Shown in pieces: positions 28,323 through 37,080 of a stretch of DNA of 64,000 nucleotides. How positions within the stretch are numbered: position 1 is the stretch's first letter; each line of letters opens with the position of its first letter. Below the pieces are notes generated by a model that was not told where the DNA came from, ran no database searches, and was given only the letters and a program-made list of their open reading frames with translations. This DNA is from Listeria ilorinensis (lineage in GTDB: Bacteria; Bacillota; Bacilli; Lactobacillales; Listeriaceae): contig NZ_CAJYCN010000002.1 in NCBI RefSeq assembly GCF_913566895.1, positions 62,001 through 126,000 on the forward strand. The letters run 5' to 3'. The position numbers and the translations under genes were made by a program.

Positions 28323-28355
28323 AAAAAACTGCTGACAGCCTTTGCCATCAACAGT
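28323..28355 (-). terminator. Terminator after yrzB
   Basis: Stem CTGTTGATGGC / GCTGTCAGCAG on the minus strand, paired throughout with G-U wobbles, followed by six T. Confidence 0.8.
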
Positions 28356-28362
28356 CTTTCTC

Positions 28363-28677
28363 TTATTCCTCGTCTTCTTCAGCCAAGAATGTGGCTAAGA
28401 TTTCTTCGATCATATCCCATTCTTCGTCTGTTTCAACGGGTTCAAGGCGGCCTTGTTTGCCTTCTTCATCTTGGATATAAGAAGATGCCATGATTTCGAT
28501 TTCCTCATCGTCTGAAGCCCCTGCCGGGAAATAAAGAACATAGGATTTCTCGAAAGCTTCTGAATCAAAGTCAAATAAAATTTCAAACTCTTCTTCTACG
28601 CCTTCCTCATTCTGAATCAAAATAATATTTTCTTTATGTTCACCATGATCATGTTGATGTTCGTGTTTTTCTGTCAT
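28363..28677 (-). CDS. yrzB: DUF1292 protein YrzB
   Basis: Very acidic protein of 104 residues with a His-rich N-terminus ([14 protein letters not shown]) that could bind metal. The DUF1292 core has [18 protein letters not shown] and [10 protein letters not shown] at 28677 has GAGGTG six bases upstream. It ends the alaS-ireB-ruvX-yrzB run, as in many Firmicutes. The function is unknown. Confidence 0.9.
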   Translation of the reverse strand: MTEKHEHQHDHGEHKENIILIQNEEGVEEEFEILFDFDSEAFEKSYVLYFPAGASDDEEIEIMASSYIQDEEGKQGRLEPVETDEEWDMIEEILATFLAEEDEE

Positions 28678-28691
28678 CCGTATCACCTCGT

Positions 28692-29108
28692 TTATTTATT
28701 GGCGTCCAAATAGGACTGTAAAATCATAACAGCTGCAAGCTTGTCAATGACCTGCTTTCGTTTTTTTCGGCTGACGTCTGCTTCAAGAAGTGTACGCTCT
28801 GCCGCTGCGGTCGTAAGTCTTTCATCCCAAAGTTCAACAGGGAGTTCGAGACGTTTCGCAAGGATCTCCGCATATTTTTTGGAGCTTTCAGCACGCGGAC
28901 CTAATGTGTTATTCATGTTTTTGGGCAAGCCGACGACGATTTTCGTGACATCGTACGTTTCGACAAGCTCTGTTACACGCTTATAACCAAATTGTTTCGC
29001 GTCCTCGTTTATTTGAATGGTCTCGATCCCCTGTGCCGTCCAGCCTAGTTCATCACTGACAGCTACACCGACTGTTCTCGAGCCCACATCTAAACCCATT
29101 ATTCTCAT
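28692..29108 (-). CDS. ruvX: RuvX/YqgF RNase H-fold nuclease
   Basis: RNase H-like resolvase-fold protein of 138 residues, linked with 16S rRNA end processing in other bacteria. Acidic residues of the fold are in [14 protein letters not shown] (Asp6) and in [14 protein letters not shown] near 100-113. It overlaps ireB by four bases (ATGA). Confidence 0.94.
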   Translation of the reverse strand: MRIMGLDVGSRTVGVAVSDELGWTAQGIETIQINEDAKQFGYKRVTELVETYDVTKIVVGLPKNMNNTLGPRAESSKKYAEILAKRLELPVELWDERLTTAAAERTLLEADVSRKKRKQVIDKLAAVMILQSYLDANK

Positions 29109-29377
29109 TTGTCACCAATTTCGTTGTTTTTTAAGTAGGCACGTACCAATTCTTCAATGATTTCATCGCGTTCCAAACGGCGAATCAAATTACGCGCATC
29201 ATTGTGGCGTGGAATATAAGCTGGGTCACCTGAAAGCAGATAGCCGACGATCTGGTTGACTGGATTATATCCTTTCTCTTGCAGTGCCTCATAAACCTTT
29301 TTCATCAAGACCTTCACATCTTCTTCAATGGAATCATCACCAAAGTTATAAAACATTGTTTGATCTTTTGAACCCAT
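29105..29377 (-). CDS. ireB: IreB family regulatory phosphoprotein
   Basis: Small protein of 90 residues. In Enterococcus, IreB is phosphorylated by the PASTA kinase IreK and limits cephalosporin resistance. The N-terminus [14 protein letters not shown] is the conserved region that holds the phosphorylated Thr, and a helical body follows. It overlaps ruvX and lies downstream of alaS. Confidence 0.93.
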   Translation of the reverse strand: MGSKDQTMFYNFGDDSIEEDVKVLMKKVYEALQEKGYNPVNQIVGYLLSGDPAYIPRHNDARNLIRRLERDEIIEELVRAYLKNNEIGDK

Positions 29378-29479
29378 GTTAACACCTCATTCCTTCTCGT
29401 CTTTAACGAGCCTCTCCACCTATTTTACACTAACAGCGCTATTTTTACAAAGGAATCGTGAAAGGAATTTTCTTTTAAT

Positions 29480-29515
29480 AAAAGTGATCGGCTTGCAAAA
29501 AATAATTGCAAGCCG
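29480..29515 (-). terminator. Terminator after alaS
   Basis: Arms CGGCTTGCAA (29489-29498) and TTGCAAGCCG (29506-29515) with a 7-base loop. On the minus strand ATCACTTTTATT follows, a moderate tail, so some read-through to ireB is possible. Confidence 0.75.
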
Positions 29516-29524
29516 GTCCAACAA

Positions 29525-32158
29525 TTAGCTAAGGGATTGAATAATTTCTGGTACAGCTTTTAACGCGCCTTCCAGTTCATTAGGATTCTTGCCGCCTGCT
29601 TGTGCCATATCTGGCTTGCCGCCACCATTACCACCGCAGCGCATAGCCACTTCCTTTACAATTTTCCCGGCATGGTAGCCTTCTGCTTGCGCTTCTTCAG
29701 AGACAGCAGCCAAAAGATTGACTTTTTCACCCTGTGGTGCACCTAAAACAAGAATACCGCCAATTTGTTTCGTTTTCCAAGTATCTGCGAATTTACGAAG
29801 CTGAGACATGTCTTTTGCTGTGATTTTTTTGGCAATGACTGGCACGCCATTCACCATTTCAGGATCTTTAAAAATATCTTCACTAGCTGCACTAGCCAGT
29901 TTCGCTTCTAAAGATTCATTTTCACGTTTGAGTTCTTTTAATTCCTGTTGCAGGCTTTCCACTTTTGCAGGGGTTTCTTTCGGTTGCTTCACTTTGAGCA
30001 GGTTACCAGTCTCTTGCAAGAGTGCTTGCTGTTCATTCATAAATCGGTAAGCTGCTTCACCTGTCAGCGCTTCAATTCGACGTGTTCCCGCTCCGATACC
30101 ACCTTCTGATTGAATCTTGAAGAGACCGATTTCAGCTGTATTTTTCACATGTACGCCACCGCAAAGTTCGATGCTGTAATCGCCTACTTTGACTACACGA
30201 ACGATGTCGCCATATTTTTCACCAAAGAGAGCCATTGCGCCAAGTGCTTTTGCTTCATCAATCGGCATTTCGTTGATATCAACCGGAAGCTCTGCCCAAA
30301 TCTTTTGATTCACAATCTCTTCCATCTTCTCTAATTCTTCTTTAGTGATTTGACCAAAATGAGAAAAGTCAAAACGCAACCGATCCGGCGCAACAAGTGA
30401 CCCAGCCTGATTGACATGTTCACCCAGTGTATCTTTCAAAGCACGATGTAGTAAATGTGTCGCCGTATGATTTTTAACGGTTGACAAACGTTTCGTCCGA
30501 TCAACTGTAAGTTTTACTGTATCGGAAAGTTTGATAACACCCTCTGTTACTTTGATACGGTGCAGATTCTGTTTATTTGGTGCTTTTTGCACATCTTCTA
30601 CAAATGCCAGACCTGTTTCTGACTGAATAGTTCCATGATCTGCTACTTGTCCACCGCTTTCTGCATAAAAAGGTGTTTCTTTGAAAATTGCTTGTGCCTC
30701 TTCACCTGCTCGAACTTCTTCAACAAGTTGATCATTTTGGATTAGGTAGAGAATTTCAGAAGCTGCATGCATCGTTTCATAGCCGACGAAAACACTTGGC
30801 TCAACCAGTTCGCCTAGGAGATCCCCTTGAACATTCATCGATTTAACATCTGCACGTGCTTTCCTTGCCCGATCGCGTTGTTTTTCCATCTCAGCTTCAA
30901 AACCAGCATGATCCACTTCCAGCGAGTGATCAAGAGCATATTCTTCGGTAAGTTCAACTGGGAAACCATATGTGTCGTAAAGTTTGAAGATATCTTTTCC
31001 TTGGACAATGCCACTTGCTTTGGCTTCTTTCAAAATTTCTTCCAAAATAGCCAGCCCTTCGTTTAATGTTTCATGGAAACGTTCCTCTTCATTACGAATC
31101 ACTTTTTGAATGAAATCTGCTTGGTTTTCTACTTCTGGATAGAAGCTGTTCATGATTTTGCCAACAACAGGAACGAGTTTATACATAAATGGTTCATCAA
31201 TACCTAATACTTTTGCATAACGTACTGCACGGCGCAGTAAACGGCGTAAGACATACCCACGTCCCTCATTTGAAGGAAGTGCCCCGTCCCCGATTGCAAA
31301 AGCAACTGTTCGGATATGGTCTGCTATCACTTTGAATGCAACATCTTTTTCCGCTGATACGCCGTATTTTTCACCAGAAACCCGTTCAGTTTCGCGAATA
31401 ATCGGCATAAAGAGATCCGTTTCAAAATTGGTAGGGGCATCTTGAATGATCGAAACCATCCGTTCAAGACCCATTCCGGTATCAATGTTTTGTTTAGGAA
31501 GTGGTGTATATGTGCCATCTGGATTATGATTGAACTGCGAGAACACAAGATTCCAAATTTCTAAATAGCGTTCGTTTTCGCCGCCCGGATAAAGTTCAGG
31601 ATCTGTAGTGTCGTCGCCAAATGCTGGTCCTCGGTCATAGAAGATCTCACTGTCTGGACCACTTGGGCCAACACCAATATCCCAGAAATTATCTTCAATT
31701 TCCACAATATGTGCTTCATTCAGGCCAACTTTCTCACGCCAGATTTGTTTAGCTTCTTCGTCTTCTGGATACACTGTTACATAAAGTTTATCCGGATCAA
31801 AACCAATCCATTTAGGGCTGGTCAAAAATTCCCAAGCCCATTCAATCGCCCCTTCTTTAAAATAATCACCAATTGAAAAATTCCCAAGCATTTCAAAAAA
31901 TGTGTGGTGGCGGGCTGTCTTGCCAACATTCTCAATATCGTTTGTGCGGATTGATTTTTGAGCATTCGCCATCCTTGGATTTTCAGGAATTACTGAACCA
32001 TCAAAGTATTTTTTCATCGTAGCCACACCACTATTAATCCATAGTAATGTTGGATCATTGTTTGGCACAAGGGGTGCACTTGGTTCTATCGAATGACCTT
32101 TCTCTTTGAAGAAATCTAAAAACATCTGTCTAACATCACTGCTCGATAATTGTTTCAT
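29525..32158 (-). CDS. alaS: Alanine--tRNA ligase
   Basis: Charges tRNA-Ala and clears mischarged Ser. The 877 residues have the class II catalytic core ([15 protein letters not shown] near 43-57), the editing domain with [11 protein letters not shown] at about 567-577 and a Cys-containing ELCGGVHV at about 667-674, and the C-terminal domain with a Gly-rich [15 protein letters not shown]. It is controlled by a T-box leader. Confidence 0.97.
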   Translation of the reverse strand: MKQLSSSDVRQMFLDFFKEKGHSIEPSAPLVPNNDPTLLWINSGVATMKKYFDGSVIPENPRMANAQKSIRTNDIENVGKTARHHTFFEMLGNFSIGDYFKEGAIEWAWEFLTSPKWIGFDPDKLYVTVYPEDEEAKQIWREKVGLNEAHIVEIEDNFWDIGVGPSGPDSEIFYDRGPAFGDDTTDPELYPGGENERYLEIWNLVFSQFNHNPDGTYTPLPKQNIDTGMGLERMVSIIQDAPTNFETDLFMPIIRETERVSGEKYGVSAEKDVAFKVIADHIRTVAFAIGDGALPSNEGRGYVLRRLLRRAVRYAKVLGIDEPFMYKLVPVVGKIMNSFYPEVENQADFIQKVIRNEEERFHETLNEGLAILEEILKEAKASGIVQGKDIFKLYDTYGFPVELTEEYALDHSLEVDHAGFEAEMEKQRDRARKARADVKSMNVQGDLLGELVEPSVFVGYETMHAASEILYLIQNDQLVEEVRAGEEAQAIFKETPFYAESGGQVADHGTIQSETGLAFVEDVQKAPNKQNLHRIKVTEGVIKLSDTVKLTVDRTKRLSTVKNHTATHLLHRALKDTLGEHVNQAGSLVAPDRLRFDFSHFGQITKEELEKMEEIVNQKIWAELPVDINEMPIDEAKALGAMALFGEKYGDIVRVVKVGDYSIELCGGVHVKNTAEIGLFKIQSEGGIGAGTRRIEALTGEAAYRFMNEQQALLQETGNLLKVKQPKETPAKVESLQQELKELKRENESLEAKLASAASEDIFKDPEMVNGVPVIAKKITAKDMSQLRKFADTWKTKQIGGILVLGAPQGEKVNLLAAVSEEAQAEGYHAGKIVKEVAMRCGGNGGGKPDMAQAGGKNPNELEGALKAVPEIIQSLS

Positions 32159-32177
32159 TTTCTTTCCCTCCTCATTA

Positions 32178-32420
32178 GATACAAAAAAGCCCTATATCAA
32201 TGCTTTCAGGGACGAATGAATCGCGGTACCACCCTGATTGCAATGACATAGGACTTATCATTACCTCTTAACATCTTTAACGCAGATAAACGGATTTAAC
32301 AAGTGCGAAAGAGCAATCTTGTAAACAATCAGCATTCTCCTTCCAGCCAAATGGGAGAACTCTCTAGTGAAGCGTCTAACAAGACCATATTTCCGCGTAA
32401 ATCATTTTTATTTACGGATA
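32178..32420 (-). promoter_or_regulatory. T-box riboswitch of alaS
   Basis: The leader has the T-box sequence GGGTGGTACCGCG (32234-32222). Stem I closes CTTGT with ACAAG and its 3' side holds GCU at 32333-32331, a fitting Ala specifier. The terminator pairs GTCCTATGTCATTGC with GCATTGATATAGGGC (two strands flanking the T-box) before TTTTTT. Uncharged tRNA-Ala should stabilise the antiterminator and turn alaS on. Confidence 0.92.
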
Positions 32421-32425
32421 GTTAA

Positions 32426-32454
32426 ATTATATGGAAGCAGACAGGAAATGTCAA
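32426..32454 (-). promoter_or_regulatory. Consensus sigma-A promoter of alaS
   Basis: TTGACA (32454-32449), a 17-base spacer and TATAAT (32431-32426) on the minus strand. The TGA stop of the upstream ABC ATPase gene forms part of the -35 hexamer. Confidence 0.93.
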
Positions 32455-33137
32455 CTATGTGTTTTCACTTTTTCTTTTGATATGAAATTGCCATTTTTAA
32501 GGGTTAACTTAACATCGGAGACACTGGCAATTTCTGGATCATGTGTTACCATAATAACGCATTTATCTTCTTTGTGCGCTAAATCCTTGATCAAATTGAC
32601 CACCTCTTTACTAGTCCGTTCATCAAGATTTCCTGTTGGTTCATCTGCAACAATCAGATCAGTCTCGCAGCAAAGAGCTCGGGCAATCGAGACACGCTGC
32701 TGTTGACCGCCACTTAGCGTAAGCACTTTTTGGCGCGCCATTTTTTCATCAATACCGACTTTTTTAAGCATTTCCAGCGCATAAGCCTTATTATCCGGCT
32801 TTTTATTTTTAGTAATTTCCATGGCTGTCGTTACGTTTTGAAGTGCTGTCATGTAAGGTAGCAGATTGTAACTTTGGAAAACGATCGATACACACTGATT
32901 ACGGTAATTTTGGAGACCGATTTCACGAAGCGAACGCCCTTTGAAATAAATGTCACCTTCTTTTTGTGTATCAAGCCCTCCGGCGAGGGAAAGAAAAGTT
33001 GTCTTCCCCGAGCCTGAACTGCCGACGACGGTATAAAAATAGCCTGTTTCAAATGCATAGTTGATATTGTTTAAGATTGCTTCATCCTTCGATTTATACC
33101 AGTAATGAATATTTTCAAATTCTAAAATTTTTGCCAT
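32451..33137 (-). CDS. ABC transporter ATP-binding protein
   Basis: ATPase of the MacB/LolD class, 228 residues from ATG 33137 (AGGTG six bases before; a GTG at 33146 adjoins the permease stop). Walker A GSSGSGKT is at about 39-46, the signature LSGGQQQR near 140 and Walker B LIVADEPTGNLD follows. It pairs with the FtsX-like permease encoded directly upstream. Divergent two-component genes suggest a stress or antimicrobial response, but the substrate is unknown. Confidence 0.94.
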   Translation of the reverse strand: MAKILEFENIHYWYKSKDEAILNNINYAFETGYFYTVVGSSGSGKTTFLSLAGGLDTQKEGDIYFKGRSLREIGLQNYRNQCVSIVFQSYNLLPYMTALQNVTTAMEITKNKKPDNKAYALEMLKKVGIDEKMARQKVLTLSGGQQQRVSIARALCCETDLIVADEPTGNLDERTSKEVVNLIKDLAHKEDKCVIMVTHDPEIASVSDVKLTLKNGNFISKEKVKTHS

Positions 33138-33146
33138 ACGCTTCAC

Positions 33147-34682
33147 CTACTCCTGTTTAGTCAAAATGGTTTTCGGATTCATCCGTAAGATTGTCGCTGC
33201 TGGAAGTGCTACTGCAATAAAGGCTATTCCAATGCCAATGCCGCCCATTTTCAGCATATCTTCAAGCGTTACTTGAATATCTAATTCCTTAATCTCTTCT
33301 TGATTGCTCGTCAAGCTTGAAAAGCCACTTGTATCTCCACCAGGACCGCCATTCCCACCTGGTCCACCTTGTGCACTTCCTCCTGGTCCGCCAGATTGTT
33401 GCGTTGTTGTAGTCGTTTGGGTACTTTCTGTCTGCTGAGAAAGCAGCTGATTGCCGGCAACTTGCGCGACAAAGTGACTACTGAAGCCTGCTAACACGAA
33501 AGAAATAAGTGCTACGACTAGGATTTCCGTGAAGAACTGTGCAATCAATTTACTACGTTTTTCGCCAATAGCAAGTAACACGCCCATTTCATATTTACGT
33601 TCACGAACCTGCATCATGACAAGCAAGGCTAAGATCAAAGCGCCTGCTATACTCACGATATAAACAACATTTTGCGAGAACGAAGCTACATTTTCGATTG
33701 GTCCAACCATTTGTTGATACAGTGTGTCATTCGCATCTAACTTGAATGTATCCCAGTCTACCGAGGATACGTTTTTCGCTGCTTTTTCAAATGCATCAAT
33801 ATTTGCGGCATCATCCATTGTGTAAACAGCTGAATCCACAGTGTCAGTATAGTCATCGCCTTTTAGTGTATTGGCAACTGCAATTGGTACGTACAGTTTG
33901 TTATACGGATTAAGGAAAGAGAAATTTGCTGCCATATCATCACCGGAACTGGATGTTTCATAGATTCCGATAATTTTGAGTTCAACAGAAGTTGATTCAT
34001 CACTTGATTTGATTGAGATTGTGTCACCAACGGATAAATCGTTTTGATCGGCAAGTGTTTGTTCGATTAAAACGACATTATCATCTGCATTATCGGAAGT
34101 GATGGCTTTTCCTTTTACAAGTTCACTCGTTCCTTCATCAAAGTCTGTGCTTGTCGCTGAATCAAGGAGCCCACTAACAGAAAGATCGGCATTTGTCATT
34201 TGACCGCCGCCCCCCTCAGGCATTTGCATTCCTTCCCCATTTTCAGTCGTTGAGGAATCAGAATCTGTTGAAGAACTGTCTCCCGATGATTCAATTGGAT
34301 CAAAACTATCTGCTAATGCTTGTGTAGATGAATAGTAATTATAACTTTTCACATGATTCAGTTCTGCCAAATCATTTGCACTGTCAATCGAGATTGGTGA
34401 ACTTTCAAATTTTGGTGGTTCCTTAGTTGTGCTGGAATCACCGGAATCCGATGAAGAACTCGACTCTTCTTGTTGCTGCTGCATTTGTTTTTCCCGGTCT
34501 ACGGTAAGCGTTACAGTGCCACCCAGCTCTTGTCTCGCTAGTTCAGCAGATTTATTGGCAGCCGACTGAATCGTAAAGCCGGATAAAATCAAAACGGAAA
34601 CAACGGTAAAAATAATCAATTGTAAAATGGTACGTCCTTTTCTCGCTTTCATGCTTAAAAGCGCCCTTTTCATAAAATTCAT
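33147..34682 (-). CDS. ABC transporter permease, FtsX/MacB type
   Basis: Permease of 511 residues from ATG 34682 (GGAGG seven bases before). A first membrane helix at about 15-40 is followed by a large outer domain of over 300 residues with Ser/Asp/Gly-rich stretches near 75-95 and 145-165, then three helices from about 335. Between the second and third of these is a Gln/Thr run and a Gly/Pro-rich repeat (GGPGG units) at about 425-450. The final FtsX segment ends RMNPKTILTKQE. It is co-transcribed with the ATPase gene. Confidence 0.92.
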   Translation of the reverse strand: MNFMKRALLSMKARKGRTILQLIIFTVVSVLILSGFTIQSAANKSAELARQELGGTVTLTVDREKQMQQQQEESSSSSDSGDSSTTKEPPKFESSPISIDSANDLAELNHVKSYNYYSSTQALADSFDPIESSGDSSSTDSDSSTTENGEGMQMPEGGGGQMTNADLSVSGLLDSATSTDFDEGTSELVKGKAITSDNADDNVVLIEQTLADQNDLSVGDTISIKSSDESTSVELKIIGIYETSSSGDDMAANFSFLNPYNKLYVPIAVANTLKGDDYTDTVDSAVYTMDDAANIDAFEKAAKNVSSVDWDTFKLDANDTLYQQMVGPIENVASFSQNVVYIVSIAGALILALLVMMQVRERKYEMGVLLAIGEKRSKLIAQFFTEILVVALISFVLAGFSSHFVAQVAGNQLLSQQTESTQTTTTTQQSGGPGGSAQGGPGGNGGPGGDTSGFSSLTSNQEEIKELDIQVTLEDMLKMGGIGIGIAFIAVALPAATILRMNPKTILTKQE

Positions 34683-34853
34683 CTGTTTTCCTCCATTCAT
34701 GCTTTCAACTTGTAAATTCAGCTTATCTTGTGGATATGACGAAAGTATGAACAAACTATGAGCGGTTCTTTAAACTTTTCCGAAAAAAATTGATTGTACT
34801 TGCGAAGTGTTCTTTTTTAAGCTACGTTTAATACATGAAGGAGTTGAACCAGA

Positions 34854-35543
34854 ATGAAACTACTAATGATAGAAGACAATGAAAGTGTCTGCACCATGAT
34901 TAATATGTTCTTTATGAAAGAAAAAATGGACGCGACTTTTATTCATGACGGAAAAGAAGGCTATGAAACTTTTTTAAAAGATGACTTTGATATAATCATC
35001 ATTGACTTGATGCTACCAAGCATGGACGGCATGACGATTTGCCATAAAATCCGTGAAACAAGCAATGTTCCCATTATTATTCTGACAGCCAAAGAATCAG
35101 AATCTGATCAGGTCTTAGGGCTTGAAATGGGCGCGGATGACTATGTGACAAAACCATTTAGCCCGCTAACTTTGATGGCAAGGATCAAGGCAGTGACCCG
35201 TCGCAAAACCATGACGGACTCGCAAACAAAAGAAAATGATGAGGTTCTCGAAACACAGTTCTTTAAAATCAGCAAAACCACGCGGGAGACTTTTTACGAA
35301 GGCGTATTGCTCGAGGCTTTAACACCCAAAGAATTTGATCTATTGTACTTTTTGATGGAACATCCACGTCAAGTTTTTTCTCGCGAACAGTTATTAGAAC
35401 AGGTTTGGGGCTACCAGTTTTACGGAGACGAACGCACGGTTGATGTCCATATCAAGCGACTGCGTCAAAAAATCGCCACGCCAGAACATCCATTTTTGCA
35501 TACTGTCTGGGGTGTAGGCTATAAATTTGATGAAACGGAATGA
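34854..35543 (+). CDS. OmpR-family response regulator
   Basis: Response regulator of 229 residues: receiver domain at 1-118 with phospho-acceptor Asp51 (IIDLMLPSMDG) and the conserved Lys in VTKPF near 101, then a winged-helix DNA-binding domain from about 130 (EFDLLYFLMEH, TVDVHIKRLRQKI). ATG at 34854 follows AAGGAG. It overlaps the kinase gene by four bases and is divergent from the ABC transporter, which is its most likely target. Confidence 0.94.
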   Translation: MKLLMIEDNESVCTMINMFFMKEKMDATFIHDGKEGYETFLKDDFDIIIIDLMLPSMDGMTICHKIRETSNVPIIILTAKESESDQVLGLEMGADDYVTKPFSPLTLMARIKAVTRRKTMTDSQTKENDEVLETQFFKISKTTRETFYEGVLLEALTPKEFDLLYFLMEHPRQVFSREQLLEQVWGYQFYGDERTVDVHIKRLRQKIATPEHPFLHTVWGVGYKFDETE

Positions 35544-36988
35544 GTCGAGTGAAATTTAAACTAAGTTATCAATTTTTCTTTACACAATTTATTATTGTTC
35601 TGATGGCTTGCTTGATGATTGGTTTACTTGTCAGTCATTTTTTGAAAGATTATCTCTTTGATTCCATGGTAGACGAGTTGACAGCCTATGGCGTGACCAT
35701 TTCACGTGATCTCGAACATTCACCAGGTGATCAGACCAGCCAGGTACTAAATTCCTATCAGCGCATTTTGGAAGTGAAGAAAATCCATTTCTCAATTTTG
35801 GATCAAAATAATACAGTCGTTTATCCGAATGATGATCGTCCTCTTCCGCCTGATTTTACCATCTCAGACAATGATCTGAAGCAACTGGAAAAAGGCAAAG
35901 TGGTCGTCAATAAAGAGGATAACCGCTTTAATCAGGTCATGTCAGTCGTCTATGTGCCGATCCTCAATATGAATCAAGAGTATATCGGATCGATCGTCTT
36001 AAATGCACCGATCAGTGGCACAGAACAAGTAGTTGGTACAATCAACCAATATATGTTCTATACCATCTTGCTTTCAATCGCCATGGCGCTCATTCTAAGC
36101 TTGATTTTCTCACGAATTCAAGTCAACCGAATCAATAAGATGAAAAAAGCCACTCGCGAAGTGATCCGCGGCAACTATGATACTCGGCTCAAAGCTAATC
36201 AATTTGATGAAATCGGTGAACTGGCTCATGATTTTAACCAAATGACAGAAACACTCAGCGAATCACAAACGGAAATCAAACGACAGGAAAAAAGGCGCCG
36301 CCAGTTTATTGCCGATGTCTCTCATGAAATGCGAACTCCACTCACAACGATCAGTGGTTTGACAGAAGGGCTTGTCAATGATGTCATCCCAAAAAGCGAA
36401 ACAGATCGCTGTATCGCTTTGATTGACACAGAGGCTAGAAGACTCGCAAAACTAGTGAATGAGAACCTTGATTATGAACGGATCCGCTCAAACAAAATCC
36501 AGCTTCATAAGACTCGTTTTCAAGCAAAAGCTTTTCTTGATGTGATCAAAGAGCAGCTTGACTATTTGGCAGAAGAAAAAGGCAATCGAATCATCGTCAC
36601 TGCACCGGATGACTTGGAAGTTTTTGCCGACTATGATCGCCTCACACAAGTTTTGATCAATATCGTGAAAAATAGTATTCAATTTACCAAAAACGGACAA
36701 ATTGAAATCAGCGGAAAGACGGATTATAAAGAAACGATCCTTTCAATCAAGGATAACGGAATTGGGATGAACACAATCGAACTTGAACAAATATGGGATC
36801 GTTTTTATAAAGCTGATATGTCGCGAACGAGCACTGCTTTCGGTGAATCTGGAATCGGACTTTCTATTGTGAAGCAGTTGATTGAGTATCATGCAGGTAA
36901 AATCGAAGTGGAAAGTACGCCTGAAAAAGGAACGATTTTTACACTCCATTTGCCGCTTTTTAGTGATAATGAAGAAGAACAGTCATAA
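35540..36988 (+). CDS. Sensor histidine kinase
   Basis: Membrane kinase of 482 residues. Two helices at about 11-33 and 171-191 enclose an outer sensor domain of about 135 residues. A HAMP linker is at about 192-245, the phospho-accepting His262 in DVSHEMRTPLTTI, and the ATP-binding domain has NIVKNSIQF (N box), DNGIGMN (G1) and GESGIGLSIV (G2). It is coupled to the response regulator. The large sensor domain argues against a BceS-type intramembrane sensor. Confidence 0.94.
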   Translation: MSRVKFKLSYQFFFTQFIIVLMACLMIGLLVSHFLKDYLFDSMVDELTAYGVTISRDLEHSPGDQTSQVLNSYQRILEVKKIHFSILDQNNTVVYPNDDRPLPPDFTISDNDLKQLEKGKVVVNKEDNRFNQVMSVVYVPILNMNQEYIGSIVLNAPISGTEQVVGTINQYMFYTILLSIAMALILSLIFSRIQVNRINKMKKATREVIRGNYDTRLKANQFDEIGELAHDFNQMTETLSESQTEIKRQEKRRRQFIADVSHEMRTPLTTISGLTEGLVNDVIPKSETDRCIALIDTEARRLAKLVNENLDYERIRSNKIQLHKTRFQAKAFLDVIKEQLDYLAEEKGNRIIVTAPDDLEVFADYDRLTQVLINIVKNSIQFTKNGQIEISGKTDYKETILSIKDNGIGMNTIELEQIWDRFYKADMSRTSTAFGESGIGLSIVKQLIEYHAGKIEVESTPEKGTIFTLHLPLFSDNEEEQS

Positions 36989-36996
36989 AAATCAAC

Positions 36997-37072
36997 AAAA
37001 AAACCAGAAATCAACAGCACGGCCACTTTTTCGAAAAAGTTGGCTATTGGCTGGATTTCTGGTTTTTATTTC
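36997..37072. terminator. Bidirectional terminator between the kinase gene and recD2
   Basis: Outer arms AAAAACCAGAAATC (36999-37012) and GATTTCTGGTTTTT (37054-37067) enclose a second perfect palindrome ACTTTTTCGAAAAAGT (37025-37040). It would form a branched stem with T-runs at both ends. Confidence 0.88.
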
Positions 37073-37080
37073 GTCTTTCA

